DNA of 52,031 bases. It comes from an uncultured Bacilli bacterium. GTDB lineage: Bacteria; Bacillota_I; Bacilli_A; RFN20; CAG-449. The position numbers were made by a program, and so were the translations under genes. Each line of letters begins with the position of its first letter. Position 1 is the stretch's first letter. The stretch covers positions 1-52,031 of the forward strand of contig CANRDP010000007.1 in assembly GCA_947629415.1 (NCBI GenBank), read 5' to 3'. The notes beneath the pieces were generated by a model that did not search any database, was not told the DNA's origin, and worked only from the letters and a program-made list of their open reading frames with translations. Positions 23,210-31,468 of this stretch are shown piece after piece.

Positions 23210-23692
23210 ATGGAAAATAATGTTTCAAAAGCAGAAATGATGCGTTATCGTCCGAATAAATTTGGCTTTTGGATGTGCATTCTTGCGATTATCTTGCAAT
23301 GTTTCTCGTTCATTTTTGTTTATCACTGTTTGCAATTATCAAAGAGCGTAATCAAAGCAAATACAGGTATTGATATTATCGTAAACATTATCTTCTTGTT
23401 GTTTGCCTTCCTGACAGCTGAAAAATTAAAGGCATACGATGTGAAATGGGGCTATATCGCCATTGCCATCGGAGTCGTTAATACCATTCGGGTATATACC
23501 TACTTATTCTCACCGTATTCCGGTGAAAATCTTGTTGATGTAATTCCAGCGCATTTCTTCTGGATTTCCTTTGTTTTCTACTTCTTAGTTGCAGCTGCTT
23601 TGGTTGCCGGTGGTGTTATCACAATTATTCGCGGAAGAATCTTAAATAGTTATATGTCTTCTCTTTCTGAAGAAGAGAAAGGAGCTCACTAA
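23210..23692 (+). CDS. Four-span membrane protein of unknown function in the importer operon
   Basis: Not recognised; 160 residues. Spans near residues 19-42, 53-70, 80-100 and 115-142; the N-terminus starts with KAEMMRYRPNKFGFW, and the tail is short and charged. It lies between another four-span protein (1 bp upstream) and the ATPase gene (2 bp downstream). The near-zero spacing implies coupled translation and perhaps a complex. Confidence 0.75.
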   Translation: MENNVSKAEMMRYRPNKFGFWMCILAIILQCFSFIFVYHCLQLSKSVIKANTGIDIIVNIIFLLFAFLTAEKLKAYDVKWGYIAIAIGVVNTIRVYTYLFSPYSGENLVDVIPAHFFWISFVFYFLVAAALVAGGVITIIRGRILNSYMSSLSEEEKGAH

Positions 23693-23694
23693 TC

Positions 23695-24768
23695 ATGGCT
23701 ACTGTTAGTTTAAAGCACGTTGAAAAGCAATATAAAGGCAATCCGAGAAAATCGGTTATTGATTTCAATATTGATATCAACGATGGTGAATTCATTGTTC
23801 TCGTTGGTCCTTCCGGATGTGGTAAATCAACGACACTTCGTATGATTGCCGGATTGGAAGAAATTACTTCTGGTGAACTTTTTATCGATGATAAAAATTG
23901 TACGCATTTAGCTGCAAAAGATCGTGATATTGCTATGGTTTTCCAAAACTATGCTTTATATGGTCATATGACAATTTATCAAAACATGGCTTTCTCTTTA
24001 ACTCTAAGAAAAGAAAAAGCGGATGTTATTCATGAAAAAGTTATGGAAGCTGCACGAATTCTCGGATTAGTGGAGCAATTAAACAAAAAACCATCGCAAC
24101 TTTCCGGTGGACAAAGACAGCGTGTTGCTGTTGGACGTGCCATTGTTCGTTCTCCGAAAGTATTCCTCTTTGATGAACCTTTATCCAATTTGGATGCACA
24201 ATTGCGTTCGTCTTTAAGAAGAGAGTTGAAATTATTGCATCACCGTTTAGGTGCTACTATGATTTATGTTACGCATGACCAGACAGAAGCTTTGACTTTG
24301 GCTGATCGAATTGTTGTAATGTCGGAAGCCGTTGTAAAGCAAATCGGAACTTCAATTGAAGTTTATCGTGATCCGGATAATATCTTTGTTGCTTCCTTTA
24401 TGGGAACACCTCCAATGAATTTCATTCGTGGTACTTATGAAAAAGGTTCCATTCATGCGAATGGTATCGATGTGAAATTATCGGAAGATAATAAATCTTT
24501 GTTGGATAAAAGCGGATACGAAGGAAAAGAAGTTGTCTTTGGCGTTCGTCCCGAACATTTCAAGTTGGGAAAACGTATGAAATTTAATGTTGAGCACGTT
24601 GAAAGACTCGGTGCGTATTCCTTATTGCACGGAAAACTTGGCAATGAAGATATCATCGTGAAATTACAAGGTTGGACCGATGTTGAAATCGGACAAGTTA
24701 TTGATGTTGATTACGATTCAACCTTGGTATGTTTCTTTGATGCGGAAACGGAAGATCGTATTCGTTAG
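23695..24768 (+). CDS. MsmX/UgpC-type ABC ATPase dedicated to this importer
   Basis: The 357-residue sugar-importer ATPase has Walker A GPSGCGKST (38-46), signature LSGGQRQR, Walker B VFLFDEPLSNLD, H-loop YVTHDQ and a C-terminal TOBE domain (~235-357). It is clearly related to, but distinct from, the stand-alone ATPase at 10737. Its place inside the operon, unusual for LplB/YtcP systems that borrow MsmX, suggests a private ATPase, perhaps one that also couples to the small membrane proteins around it. Confidence 0.95.
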   Translation: MATVSLKHVEKQYKGNPRKSVIDFNIDINDGEFIVLVGPSGCGKSTTLRMIAGLEEITSGELFIDDKNCTHLAAKDRDIAMVFQNYALYGHMTIYQNMAFSLTLRKEKADVIHEKVMEAARILGLVEQLNKKPSQLSGGQRQRVAVGRAIVRSPKVFLFDEPLSNLDAQLRSSLRRELKLLHHRLGATMIYVTHDQTEALTLADRIVVMSEAVVKQIGTSIEVYRDPDNIFVASFMGTPPMNFIRGTYEKGSIHANGIDVKLSEDNKSLLDKSGYEGKEVVFGVRPEHFKLGKRMKFNVEHVERLGAYSLLHGKLGNEDIIVKLQGWTDVEIGQVIDVDYDSTLVCFFDAETEDRIR

Positions 24769-24782
24769 AGGAGGAGAATAAG

Positions 24783-25313
24783 ATGAAATTATTTTTTCGA
24801 AGACAAGCGATTTATTATAAAAATCATATTGATGCCTTTCCTTTCATTTTAACGGTTTTGGCATTAATCGTCTTTACTTTGGCAATTTATGTTTTTACCC
24901 CATTAGATATTAAACTTACCCATGCTCGTTGGCCTTGGGCACAAGGGGAAGCAGATCCAGAAGCACCTCTTGCCATGATTCAATTCTTTGCATGTTTGGC
25001 TTCAATTCTAAATGTTTTGGCGATCATGAACTTCCGTTCCACAAGAAAAGTCATGTATGCGGTAGTGTTCTATGTTTTCTCTGCTGTGCAGATTGTGAAC
25101 GATGTCTATTATATTCTTGAAGTGAATCGTCATATTTCCAGTGGTTGGTTGGAATCCGGCTACCCTGCAAGCAGTGGTTTGCTTTTCAGTTATCTTCATT
25201 TAGTACTCTTGATTTTATCGGTTATTTTACTTGCCTTATCTCCATTAATTCAAAAATATACAAGCAAAATTAAATTGAAACCAGTTAGTTCTCAAGACAA
25301 AGATTTAAATTAA
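24783..25313 (+). CDS. Four-span membrane protein of unknown function in the importer operon
   Basis: Not recognised; 176 residues. Spans near residues 19-40, 63-82, 88-110 and 130-153. A loop after span 1 contains HARWPWAQGEADPEA. The tail is basic. It has an AGGAGGAG ribosome site 14 bp after the ATPase stop. Some aromatic-rich spans resemble the 160-residue protein, but no family can be named. Confidence 0.75.
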   Translation: MKLFFRRQAIYYKNHIDAFPFILTVLALIVFTLAIYVFTPLDIKLTHARWPWAQGEADPEAPLAMIQFFACLASILNVLAIMNFRSTRKVMYAVVFYVFSAVQIVNDVYYILEVNRHISSGWLESGYPASSGLLFSYLHLVLLILSVILLALSPLIQKYTSKIKLKPVSSQDKDLN

Positions 25314-25317
25314 TTTT

Positions 25318-25935
25318 ATGAAAAAAAATAAGATGGATGAAAACATAAGAGAAGACGAAGAAAAAAAGAAAAAGGAAACTTCGCCCGAAGAAATCCGTCC
25401 ATATATGAAACAGGGATTCTTATCGAGAATCCCTTATTCAGTTAAAGCTATATTTATGAAGTGGTGGTTTTTCGGATGTGGTTGCTTTTTCGTCCTTTGG
25501 GGATTATCAAACTTTTTTGGCGGTGATACTTCCACGAATGCGGGAATATCCATGATTTTGGCTATTGTTCTTGCATTATTTAATGGTGTTGTCACCGATC
25601 TTATGGTAGATAATTTATTGCTTCTTATGGATACGGATAAAAGAGAAAGTCAATGGTATATGATGTTTCATAACGGAAAATTGTATTCTTTGTTTATCAA
25701 TATCGTGTATTCATTTCTCGTTACTTTTGCTTCTGTAATAACTATTGATCTTATCGCATTTGCATTGGATCAGACGATTGGAAATGCCGGTCCGTTTGAA
25801 AATGGTGTTGAACCGATTTTATGTGGCATTATATGTTTAATCTTTGATTTGCTTTTTATCGGTATTAAAGATCTAATTGTTTATTATGTGAGAAAAAAGA
25901 AAGCAAAAAAGACTAAGGAGGAAACAAATGTTTGA
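25318..25935 (+). CDS. Four-span membrane protein of unknown function in the importer operon
   Basis: Not recognised; 205 residues. A highly charged N-terminus (residues 1-35) is followed by spans near 47-67, 77-97, 120-145 and 160-182, and a Lys-rich tail. No ribosome site is visible in the AT-rich gap, so translation may depend on the gene 4 bp upstream. The end overlaps the GH28 start by 8 bp. It is the fifth accessory membrane protein of the operon. Confidence 0.72.
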   Translation: MKKNKMDENIREDEEKKKKETSPEEIRPYMKQGFLSRIPYSVKAIFMKWWFFGCGCFFVLWGLSNFFGGDTSTNAGISMILAIVLALFNGVVTDLMVDNLLLLMDTDKRESQWYMMFHNGKLYSLFINIVYSFLVTFASVITIDLIAFALDQTIGNAGPFENGVEPILCGIICLIFDLLFIGIKDLIVYYVRKKKAKKTKEETNV

Positions 25936-27466
25936 TATATTATTTTTGTCGCCGACTTCGGTAAGTATCGAATTAGTGAATAAAGAAATTTATTATTCGA
26001 ATCAAAAGTATGATGTTTATGTAAATGGTGTTAAAACATTATGCGATCAAGATAAAAATGTTGTTTCTATTTATAATTTAACACCGAATACAGCTTACAA
26101 AATACAAATCGGTGAAGAAATAAAAGAAATCGTAACACCAAAAGTTCGAGTTATTTTCGACATTAATGATTTTGGAGTTTATAAAGACGGTATACATGAT
26201 GATACCAAGGCGATTAACCAGGCAATCATGATGTTACCTGAAAACGGATTATTGGTTTTCGATGAAGGTGTCTATCGTATTACATCCGTTTTTTTGAAAT
26301 CAAACATTGCCATCGAATTGAAAAAAGGAGCCGTTTTGAAGGCTTTGGAAGATGTAAACGAATATCCTGTTTTTAAAGGTGAAATACCGACAAATGAAGA
26401 TGAGGAATGCATTGAACTTGGTCAATGGGAAGGTAGTCCTTATCCGATGAAAGCTTCGATTATTTCGGGATATTGGCTGAAAAATGTCTATTTCTATGGT
26501 GAAGGAACCGTGGATGGAAATGCGCAAAATTCCACTTGGTGGATAAATCACAAAAATTTGCCTTGGGGAAGACCGCGTTTATTGTTTTTGGATGGTTGTG
26601 AAAATGTGCAGATTCAAGGACTTTCGTTTTGCAATACTCCTTGTTGGACTTTACACCCATTTTATTCGAAAAAAATCGGATTTTACGATATCCGTGTAAC
26701 GAATCCGAAAGATTCTCCGAATACCGATGGTATGGATCCGGAATCTTGCGATGATGTAAAAATTATCGGTGTTGTCTTTTCCGTTGGGGATGATTGCATT
26801 GCGATTAAATCCGGGAAGATGTATATGGGAATGAAATATAAAACACCGAGTTCGAATTTTATTATCCGGAATTGTTTGATGCAAAATGGTCATGGCGGAA
26901 TAGTATTAGGATCCGAAATGTCCGGCGGAATCAAAAATTTGACCGTCGAGCGTTGTATTTTCAAGAATACGGATCGCGGCTTACGAATTAAAACACGACG
27001 TGGCCGCGGAAAATACGCTGTTATTGATGGTGTAGAATTCCATGATATTCTTATGGATGGTGTTTTGACACCATTAGTTATCAACATGTTTTATTTTTGT
27101 GATCCGGACGGAAAAACGGAGTATGTCTATAGTAAAGAAAAATTACCTGTTGATGACAGAACACCGTATTTAGGCAAATTCACTTTTAAAAGAATTAAAG
27201 CAATTCATTCCGAATGGGCTGCCGGTTATTTTTATGGATTACCGGAAAGACCGATCGGTGAAATCAATATTGAAGATTCGTATTTTTCTTTCAAAGAAAA
27301 TACTTCAAAGGGTTGTCCGGCCATGATGTCTTTTGCTCCGGAGGTTTCCAAATTAGGTTTATATTTCAATGGTGTAGAAAAAGTGAATCTTCATAATGTG
27401 ACTTTAGTGGGTTATGAAGGCGAAAGAATTCTAGCTACAAATGTCGGGAGTGTTGAAGAAAAATGA
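25928..27466 (+). CDS. Polygalacturonase, GH28 (probable exo-acting, cytoplasmic)
   Basis: The 512-residue GH28 enzyme hydrolyses alpha-1,4 bonds between galacturonates. A short fibronectin-III-like N-terminal domain (~1-75, LTPNTAYKIQIGEE) precedes the beta-helix. Catalytic motifs are NTDG (~265), GDDC (~287, general acid/base Asp pair), GHGG (~321) and RIKT (~352). The added N-terminal domain is common in exo-polygalacturonases. No signal peptide is seen, so it should release galacturonate from imported oligomers. It has a strong AAGGAGG site within the preceding gene, and its stop overlaps the next start (ATGA). Confidence 0.94.
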   Translation: MFDILFLSPTSVSIELVNKEIYYSNQKYDVYVNGVKTLCDQDKNVVSIYNLTPNTAYKIQIGEEIKEIVTPKVRVIFDINDFGVYKDGIHDDTKAINQAIMMLPENGLLVFDEGVYRITSVFLKSNIAIELKKGAVLKALEDVNEYPVFKGEIPTNEDEECIELGQWEGSPYPMKASIISGYWLKNVYFYGEGTVDGNAQNSTWWINHKNLPWGRPRLLFLDGCENVQIQGLSFCNTPCWTLHPFYSKKIGFYDIRVTNPKDSPNTDGMDPESCDDVKIIGVVFSVGDDCIAIKSGKMYMGMKYKTPSSNFIIRNCLMQNGHGGIVLGSEMSGGIKNLTVERCIFKNTDRGLRIKTRRGRGKYAVIDGVEFHDILMDGVLTPLVINMFYFCDPDGKTEYVYSKEKLPVDDRTPYLGKFTFKRIKAIHSEWAAGYFYGLPERPIGEINIEDSYFSFKENTSKGCPAMMSFAPEVSKLGLYFNGVEKVNLHNVTLVGYEGERILATNVGSVEEK

Positions 27467-28041
27467 ATGGAATGAACTTATATGTCAAAACCGCGCATGA
27501 AATTCCGAAACATCGGATGGATTTGGCTTTTTCCACGATTATCGGAGGAAATTATCAATTTTTATGGAATGGAACATTCGGCACATTGGTTTTAGATCAA
27601 CCGCAGACACAATTTGTAAATTTAAAATTGAGTTTTGATGCCTTGAATGCCGATTTAATGGATGATTTAACTATGGTAATTGTTCCGAGACATGAAAAGA
27701 AAATTGCGGAACTTGTTCGTTCTTCTACTCGAATAGGACTCTATCATTTTACGCAAGAATTGCCACGCTTATTGCATGAAAATCCATTGATTCGCGACGA
27801 ATTGATGACTTTTACGGATGAAGTAAGTGAAGATGTCTTGCAAACCATACAAACGTATTTGGAATTAAATATGTCGGTAAACCTCGTGGCAAAAACGATG
27901 TACACCCATCGAAATACGGTTAATTATCGAATCAGTCGGTTCATCGAATTAACGGGAATTGATATCCGTGCGACAACCAATGGATATTATGTTTACACAC
28001 TTATAACTTGGCAAACTATGTCAGATTATAATAAAATGTAA
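27463..28041 (+). CDS. Short PucR/CdaR-type helix-turn-helix regulator
   Basis: The 192-residue protein carries a C-terminal PucR-type DNA-binding domain (~128-180): a TYLELNMSVNLVAKTMYTHR-type helix followed by NTVNYRISRFIELTGIDI. Relatives such as CdaR are ~380 residues with an N-terminal sugar-diacid domain. Here that region is only ~120 residues and unassigned. It lies inside the operon between GH28 and kdgA, so it is probably the local, self-limiting regulator sensing a uronate intermediate. Direction of control and operator are unknown. Confidence 0.85.
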   Translation: MNGMNLYVKTAHEIPKHRMDLAFSTIIGGNYQFLWNGTFGTLVLDQPQTQFVNLKLSFDALNADLMDDLTMVIVPRHEKKIAELVRSSTRIGLYHFTQELPRLLHENPLIRDELMTFTDEVSEDVLQTIQTYLELNMSVNLVAKTMYTHRNTVNYRISRFIELTGIDIRATTNGYYVYTLITWQTMSDYNKM

Positions 28042-28061
28042 TTGGATAAGGAGGAAAGAAA

Positions 28062-28703
28062 ATGTTCAAATCCAAAATTATTGAAAGATTATGTGATTGC
28101 GGAGTAGTGGCCGTAGTCCGTGCTTCGAATGAAAAAGAAGCAATTGACATCGCAGATGCATGTATCAAAGGAGGAATCGTAGGAATCGAAGTTACCTTCA
28201 CCGTACCTGGTGCCGATCAAGTCATCCGTGCATTAAATGCAAAATTCGGTGATGCGAAACTTTTGGTTGGTGCCGGAACAGTCCTGGATGCTGTCACGGC
28301 AAGAGTGGCGATCCTTGCCGGATCAAAATTCATTGTCTCACCATGCTTTGATAAAGAAGTAGCTGAAATTTGTAATATTTATCAAGTACCATATATGCCT
28401 GGATGCTATACCATTACCGAAATGGTGAATGCCATGAAGGCCGGAGTTGATATTTTGAAGGTATTCCCGGGAAGTGCCGCTTCACCAGCATATATTAAGG
28501 CGGTAAAAGGACCTCTTCCTCAAGCAAATCTCATGCCTACCGGTGGTGTTTCGTTGGATAATTGTGCCGAATGGATTAAGGCAGGTTGTGTTGCTGTTGG
28601 TGTCGGTGGAGAACTTACAAAACCGGCAAAAACAGGTAATTTTGAAGAAGTTACTCGTTTAGCACAAGAATTTGTTGCTCGTGTGAAAAAAGCACGTGAA
28701 TAG
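28062..28703 (+). CDS. kdgA: KDPG aldolase
   Basis: The 213-residue class I aldolase splits 2-keto-3-deoxy-6-phosphogluconate into pyruvate and glyceraldehyde 3-phosphate. Visible active-site elements are VVRA (Arg), GIEVTFTVP (Glu), the Schiff-base Lys in DILKVFPG, and the phosphate loop PTGGVSLDN. The family motif KFIVSPCFD is intact. AAGGAGG precedes the ATG. It forms the final two steps of the pathway with the kdgK gene 24 bp downstream. Confidence 0.97.
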   Translation: MFKSKIIERLCDCGVVAVVRASNEKEAIDIADACIKGGIVGIEVTFTVPGADQVIRALNAKFGDAKLLVGAGTVLDAVTARVAILAGSKFIVSPCFDKEVAEICNIYQVPYMPGCYTITEMVNAMKAGVDILKVFPGSAASPAYIKAVKGPLPQANLMPTGGVSLDNCAEWIKAGCVAVGVGGELTKPAKTGNFEEVTRLAQEFVARVKKARE

Positions 28704-28727
28704 TAAAAAGATTAAGGAGAATAACAT

Positions 28728-29753
28728 ATGGCAAAAGTTATAACAATGGGTGAAATTATGCTTCGTCTTTCCACACCCGGATTTTCGCGCTTTGTACAAG
28801 CAAAATCGTTTGATGTTTGTTATGGCGGTGGTGAAGCAAATGTTGCTGTTTCTTTAGCAAATTATGGACATAATGCGAGTTTTGTAACCAAACTTCCGAA
28901 AAATGAAATCGGTGATAGTGCCATAAATTCATTAAGAGAATTCGGTGTTTGCACAAAATATATTGCACGTGGCGGAGAACGTGTCGGTATTTATTATTTG
29001 GAAACCGGTTGTTCTATGCGTCCTTCGAAAGTCGTTTACGATCGTGCTCATTCTTCAATTTCGGAAGCAAAACCGGAAGATTTTGATTTTGATGAAATCT
29101 TTAAAGGCGCGGATTGGTTCCATTTTACCGGTATTACACCGGCCTTGGGTGATGATGCGATTGATTTAACCGAAGCTGCTTTAAAAGCTGCAAAACGCAA
29201 TGGTGTCACGGTGAGCTGTGACTTGAATTTCCGTAAAAAGCTTTGGAGTAAAGAAAAAGCGCAAAAGGTAATGGATCGTTTGATGCAATATGTTGATGTT
29301 TGTATCGGAAATGAAGAAGATGCTGAGGCATGCTTGGGATTTAAAGCAGGTAAGACCGATGTCACAAAAGGATCTTTGGATTTAATGGCATATGAAGATG
29401 TTTTCCGTCAAATGGTGGAAAAATACAAATTCAAAGTCGTTTGTTCTTCTTTACGTGAATCCTACAGTGCTTCCGACAATGGTTGGTCTGCAGCCATCTA
29501 TGACGGAAAAGAATTCTATCATTCCAAAAAATATGATATCCGTATCGTCGATCGTGTCGGTGGTGGTGATTCTTTTGCCGCCGGACTCATCCATGGCTTG
29601 ATGGAATATAAATTCGATATCAAAAAGGCTGTTGAATTTGCCGTCGCCGCTTCTGCATTAAAACATACGATTCCAGGAGATACAAACCATGTTTCGAAAG
29701 AAGAAGTAGAAACCTTAATGAACGGGGATGCCTCCGGACGTGTTCAAAGATAA
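28728..29753 (+). CDS. kdgK: 2-keto-3-deoxygluconate kinase (copy 2)
   Basis: The 341-residue PfkB-family kinase phosphorylates KDG to KDPG, the substrate of the adjacent KdgA. MGEIMLRLSTPG, CYGGGEANVAVSLA and the catalytic GGGD (278-281, where most PfkB kinases have GAGD) are visible. Copy 1 (8689-9702) is clearly divergent, so the pair is not a recent duplication. Position beside kdgA makes this the primary KDG kinase. Last gene of the 12-kb operon. Confidence 0.94.
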   Translation: MAKVITMGEIMLRLSTPGFSRFVQAKSFDVCYGGGEANVAVSLANYGHNASFVTKLPKNEIGDSAINSLREFGVCTKYIARGGERVGIYYLETGCSMRPSKVVYDRAHSSISEAKPEDFDFDEIFKGADWFHFTGITPALGDDAIDLTEAALKAAKRNGVTVSCDLNFRKKLWSKEKAQKVMDRLMQYVDVCIGNEEDAEACLGFKAGKTDVTKGSLDLMAYEDVFRQMVEKYKFKVVCSSLRESYSASDNGWSAAIYDGKEFYHSKKYDIRIVDRVGGGDSFAAGLIHGLMEYKFDIKKAVEFAVAASALKHTIPGDTNHVSKEEVETLMNGDASGRVQR

Positions 29754-29773
29754 TTCTTCTTTGTAAAACAAAT

Positions 29774-29805
29774 AAACCCTATATTTTTCGGAATATAGGG
29801 TTTTT
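29774..29805 (+). terminator. Terminator of the importer/kdg operon
   Basis: AAACCCTATATT (29774-29785) pairs perfectly with 29792-29803, 6-nt loop, followed by T residues. It closes the operon started at 17512. Confidence 0.93.
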
Positions 29806-29860
29806 GTTTTCAACGGAAAGTAGAAAACAATCGATGTTTCTTTGAGAAATAGGAAGGATT

Positions 29861-29869
29861 TGTTATAAT
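29861..29869 (+). promoter_or_regulatory. Extended -10 promoter for the microprotein-nrnA pair
   Basis: TGTTATAAT (TATAAT at 29864-29869), no good -35 box, 16 bp before the 54-aa gene. Confidence 0.6.
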
Positions 29870-29884
29870 AAAGAAGGTGAAACA

Positions 29885-30049
29885 ATGATATTTAAAAACA
29901 ATAAACCGATAAAAAGGCCGGAAAAAGAGAAGAAATTTTCTTTTAAAAATCCTGCAGATAAAGCAATTTTTTTCAGCTTACTGCTATTGCTTTTACTTGT
30001 CGCTGTTATCATTATTTGTGTGGTAATCTTCGGAGGATTACTTCCATAA
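29885..30049 (+). CDS. Single-span membrane microprotein (54 aa)
   Basis: A short gene with its own ribosome site (AAGGTG) and an extended -10 promoter. Residues 1-30 are basic (KNNKPIKRPEKEKKFSFK). Residues ~31-51 form one hydrophobic helix ending GGLLP. It sits 13 bp before nrnA and must be co-transcribed with it. No family is recognised. It could be a membrane tether or a small secretion-related subunit (SecE-like in outline only). Confidence 0.65.
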   Translation: MIFKNNKPIKRPEKEKKFSFKNPADKAIFFSLLLLLLLVAVIIICVVIFGGLLP

Positions 30050-30062
30050 AAGGAGTAAAGAT

Positions 30063-31064
30063 ATGATAAAAAGAAATAAGAAGGCGTATAAAGAAGTTTT
30101 AAAAGAAATACGAAAAGCAGATACTATTGTTGTTTTTCGCCATGAAATCCCGGATTATGATGCCTTGGGAACGCAATATGGGTTGGTAACATGGTTGAAA
30201 AATAGTTTCCCGACAAAAAAAATCTTGGTTACCGGAAAAGATCATCCGGTTTTTACACCGCGGTTATATCCATCGATTGAACAGATAAGTGACGAAGATT
30301 TTCCTAAAGATTTTTTGGCAATTGTTGTGGATACCGCGAATACAAAACGTGTGGATGATAAACGATTTTTAAATGCTCAAAAAATAATCAAATTCGATCA
30401 TCATCCTAATGTGGAACCTTTTGGAGCAATCAATATTGTTCAGGATGAACTTTCCTCTTGCTCGGAACTCATCTATGATTTTATTTCCTATAAAAAGAAA
30501 AAATATCCTTTATCAAGAGTTGCGGCGATGTATTTATTTTCCGGTATTGCCGGGGATTCTGGAAGATTCCTGTTTTCCAGCGTCACAAAGAGTACTTTTC
30601 TTGTGGCTGGTGAGCTCATGGATACGGGATTGAATATATCCAAAGATGTTTATTTGAAGATGTATCAGAAAACGCATCAGGATTTATTGATTACCCGTCA
30701 TGTCATCAACTCCATCGTTTTTACGGAAGGCGGAGTAGCATATTATGTCTTAAAAGATGAAGATGTAAAACGTTTAAATATTACGCCGGGTCAAGGAAAA
30801 GATAATCTTTCTTTGATGAGCAATTTGGAAGATATTGAAGTTTGGATGAGTATTACCGAAGATGTGGAAAAGAACGAATGGCGACTTTCCATACGAAGTA
30901 AAGAAATGCCAATCAATGAGGTTGCTACGCATTTCGGCGGTGGCGGACATGCCAATGCCAGTGGAGGAAAATTAAAATCCTTAGATGAAATACCTTTATT
31001 GGTAAATGAATTGGAAGAAAGAATCCGAGTCTATCGGGATAAAAGTAAAATTTCAATAAAATAA
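30063..31064 (+). CDS. nrnA: NrnA-type DHH-DHHA1 phosphoesterase
   Basis: The 333-residue two-domain protein degrades nano-RNA and/or pAp. The DHH domain has HEIPDYDALG (motif I), VVDTANT (II), KFDHHPN (III, the DHH signature) and GIAGDSGRF (IV). The DHHA1 domain ends with GGGGHANASGG, the substrate-binding GGGH loop. All metal ligands appear intact. Length fits NrnA (~313-325) with a slightly longer N-terminus. GdpP-type N-terminal membrane/PAS domains are absent. Confidence 0.88.
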   Translation: MIKRNKKAYKEVLKEIRKADTIVVFRHEIPDYDALGTQYGLVTWLKNSFPTKKILVTGKDHPVFTPRLYPSIEQISDEDFPKDFLAIVVDTANTKRVDDKRFLNAQKIIKFDHHPNVEPFGAINIVQDELSSCSELIYDFISYKKKKYPLSRVAAMYLFSGIAGDSGRFLFSSVTKSTFLVAGELMDTGLNISKDVYLKMYQKTHQDLLITRHVINSIVFTEGGVAYYVLKDEDVKRLNITPGQGKDNLSLMSNLEDIEVWMSITEDVEKNEWRLSIRSKEMPINEVATHFGGGGHANASGGKLKSLDEIPLLVNELEERIRVYRDKSKISIK

Positions 31065-31102
31065 AATAAAATAAATTACATAAAAAAATCATATCTTTTG
31101 AT

Positions 31103-31468
31103 ATGAATGAAGAAGCAAGGGAAACAATAAAGCAGTATAAGACACAAATTATTGCTGTCATATTCACAATCCTTGCTCTTTTTATATCCATCTATGTTTT
31201 AGCCGATTTAATTCGTGTGGCAAAAGGCGAGGATCCAACCGGGAATCTTCAAAAAGGAGCAATACAAAAGAGCGAAATATCTTCTTTGATTATTTTAATT
31301 GTTACTTTATATTTTTCCTATGCTGCCTATAAAACTTACAAAAAAAATCCATCTCAAGCAAATTTTACTTTTCTTATTGCCGTGCTTTTCGTATTAATTG
31401 CCGCGTTTATGCGTTTCCTTACGATTACGAATAGCGACACAGTATCCGGAGTGGAAGATGTCATTTAA
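31103..31468 (+). CDS. Three-span small membrane protein, unknown function
   Basis: Not recognised; 121 residues with spans near 14-36, 58-76 and 88-106. No Shine-Dalgarno sequence precedes the ATG. Instead the start codon ends a perfect hairpin (CATATC-TTTT-GATATG, 31090-31105). The last 8 bp overlap the convergent gmk gene. Reality is supported by a coherent hydrophobic pattern and normal codon use. Confidence 0.6.
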   Translation: MNEEARETIKQYKTQIIAVIFTILALFISIYVLADLIRVAKGEDPTGNLQKGAIQKSEISSLIILIVTLYFSYAAYKTYKKNPSQANFTFLIAVLFVLIAAFMRFLTITNSDTVSGVEDVI

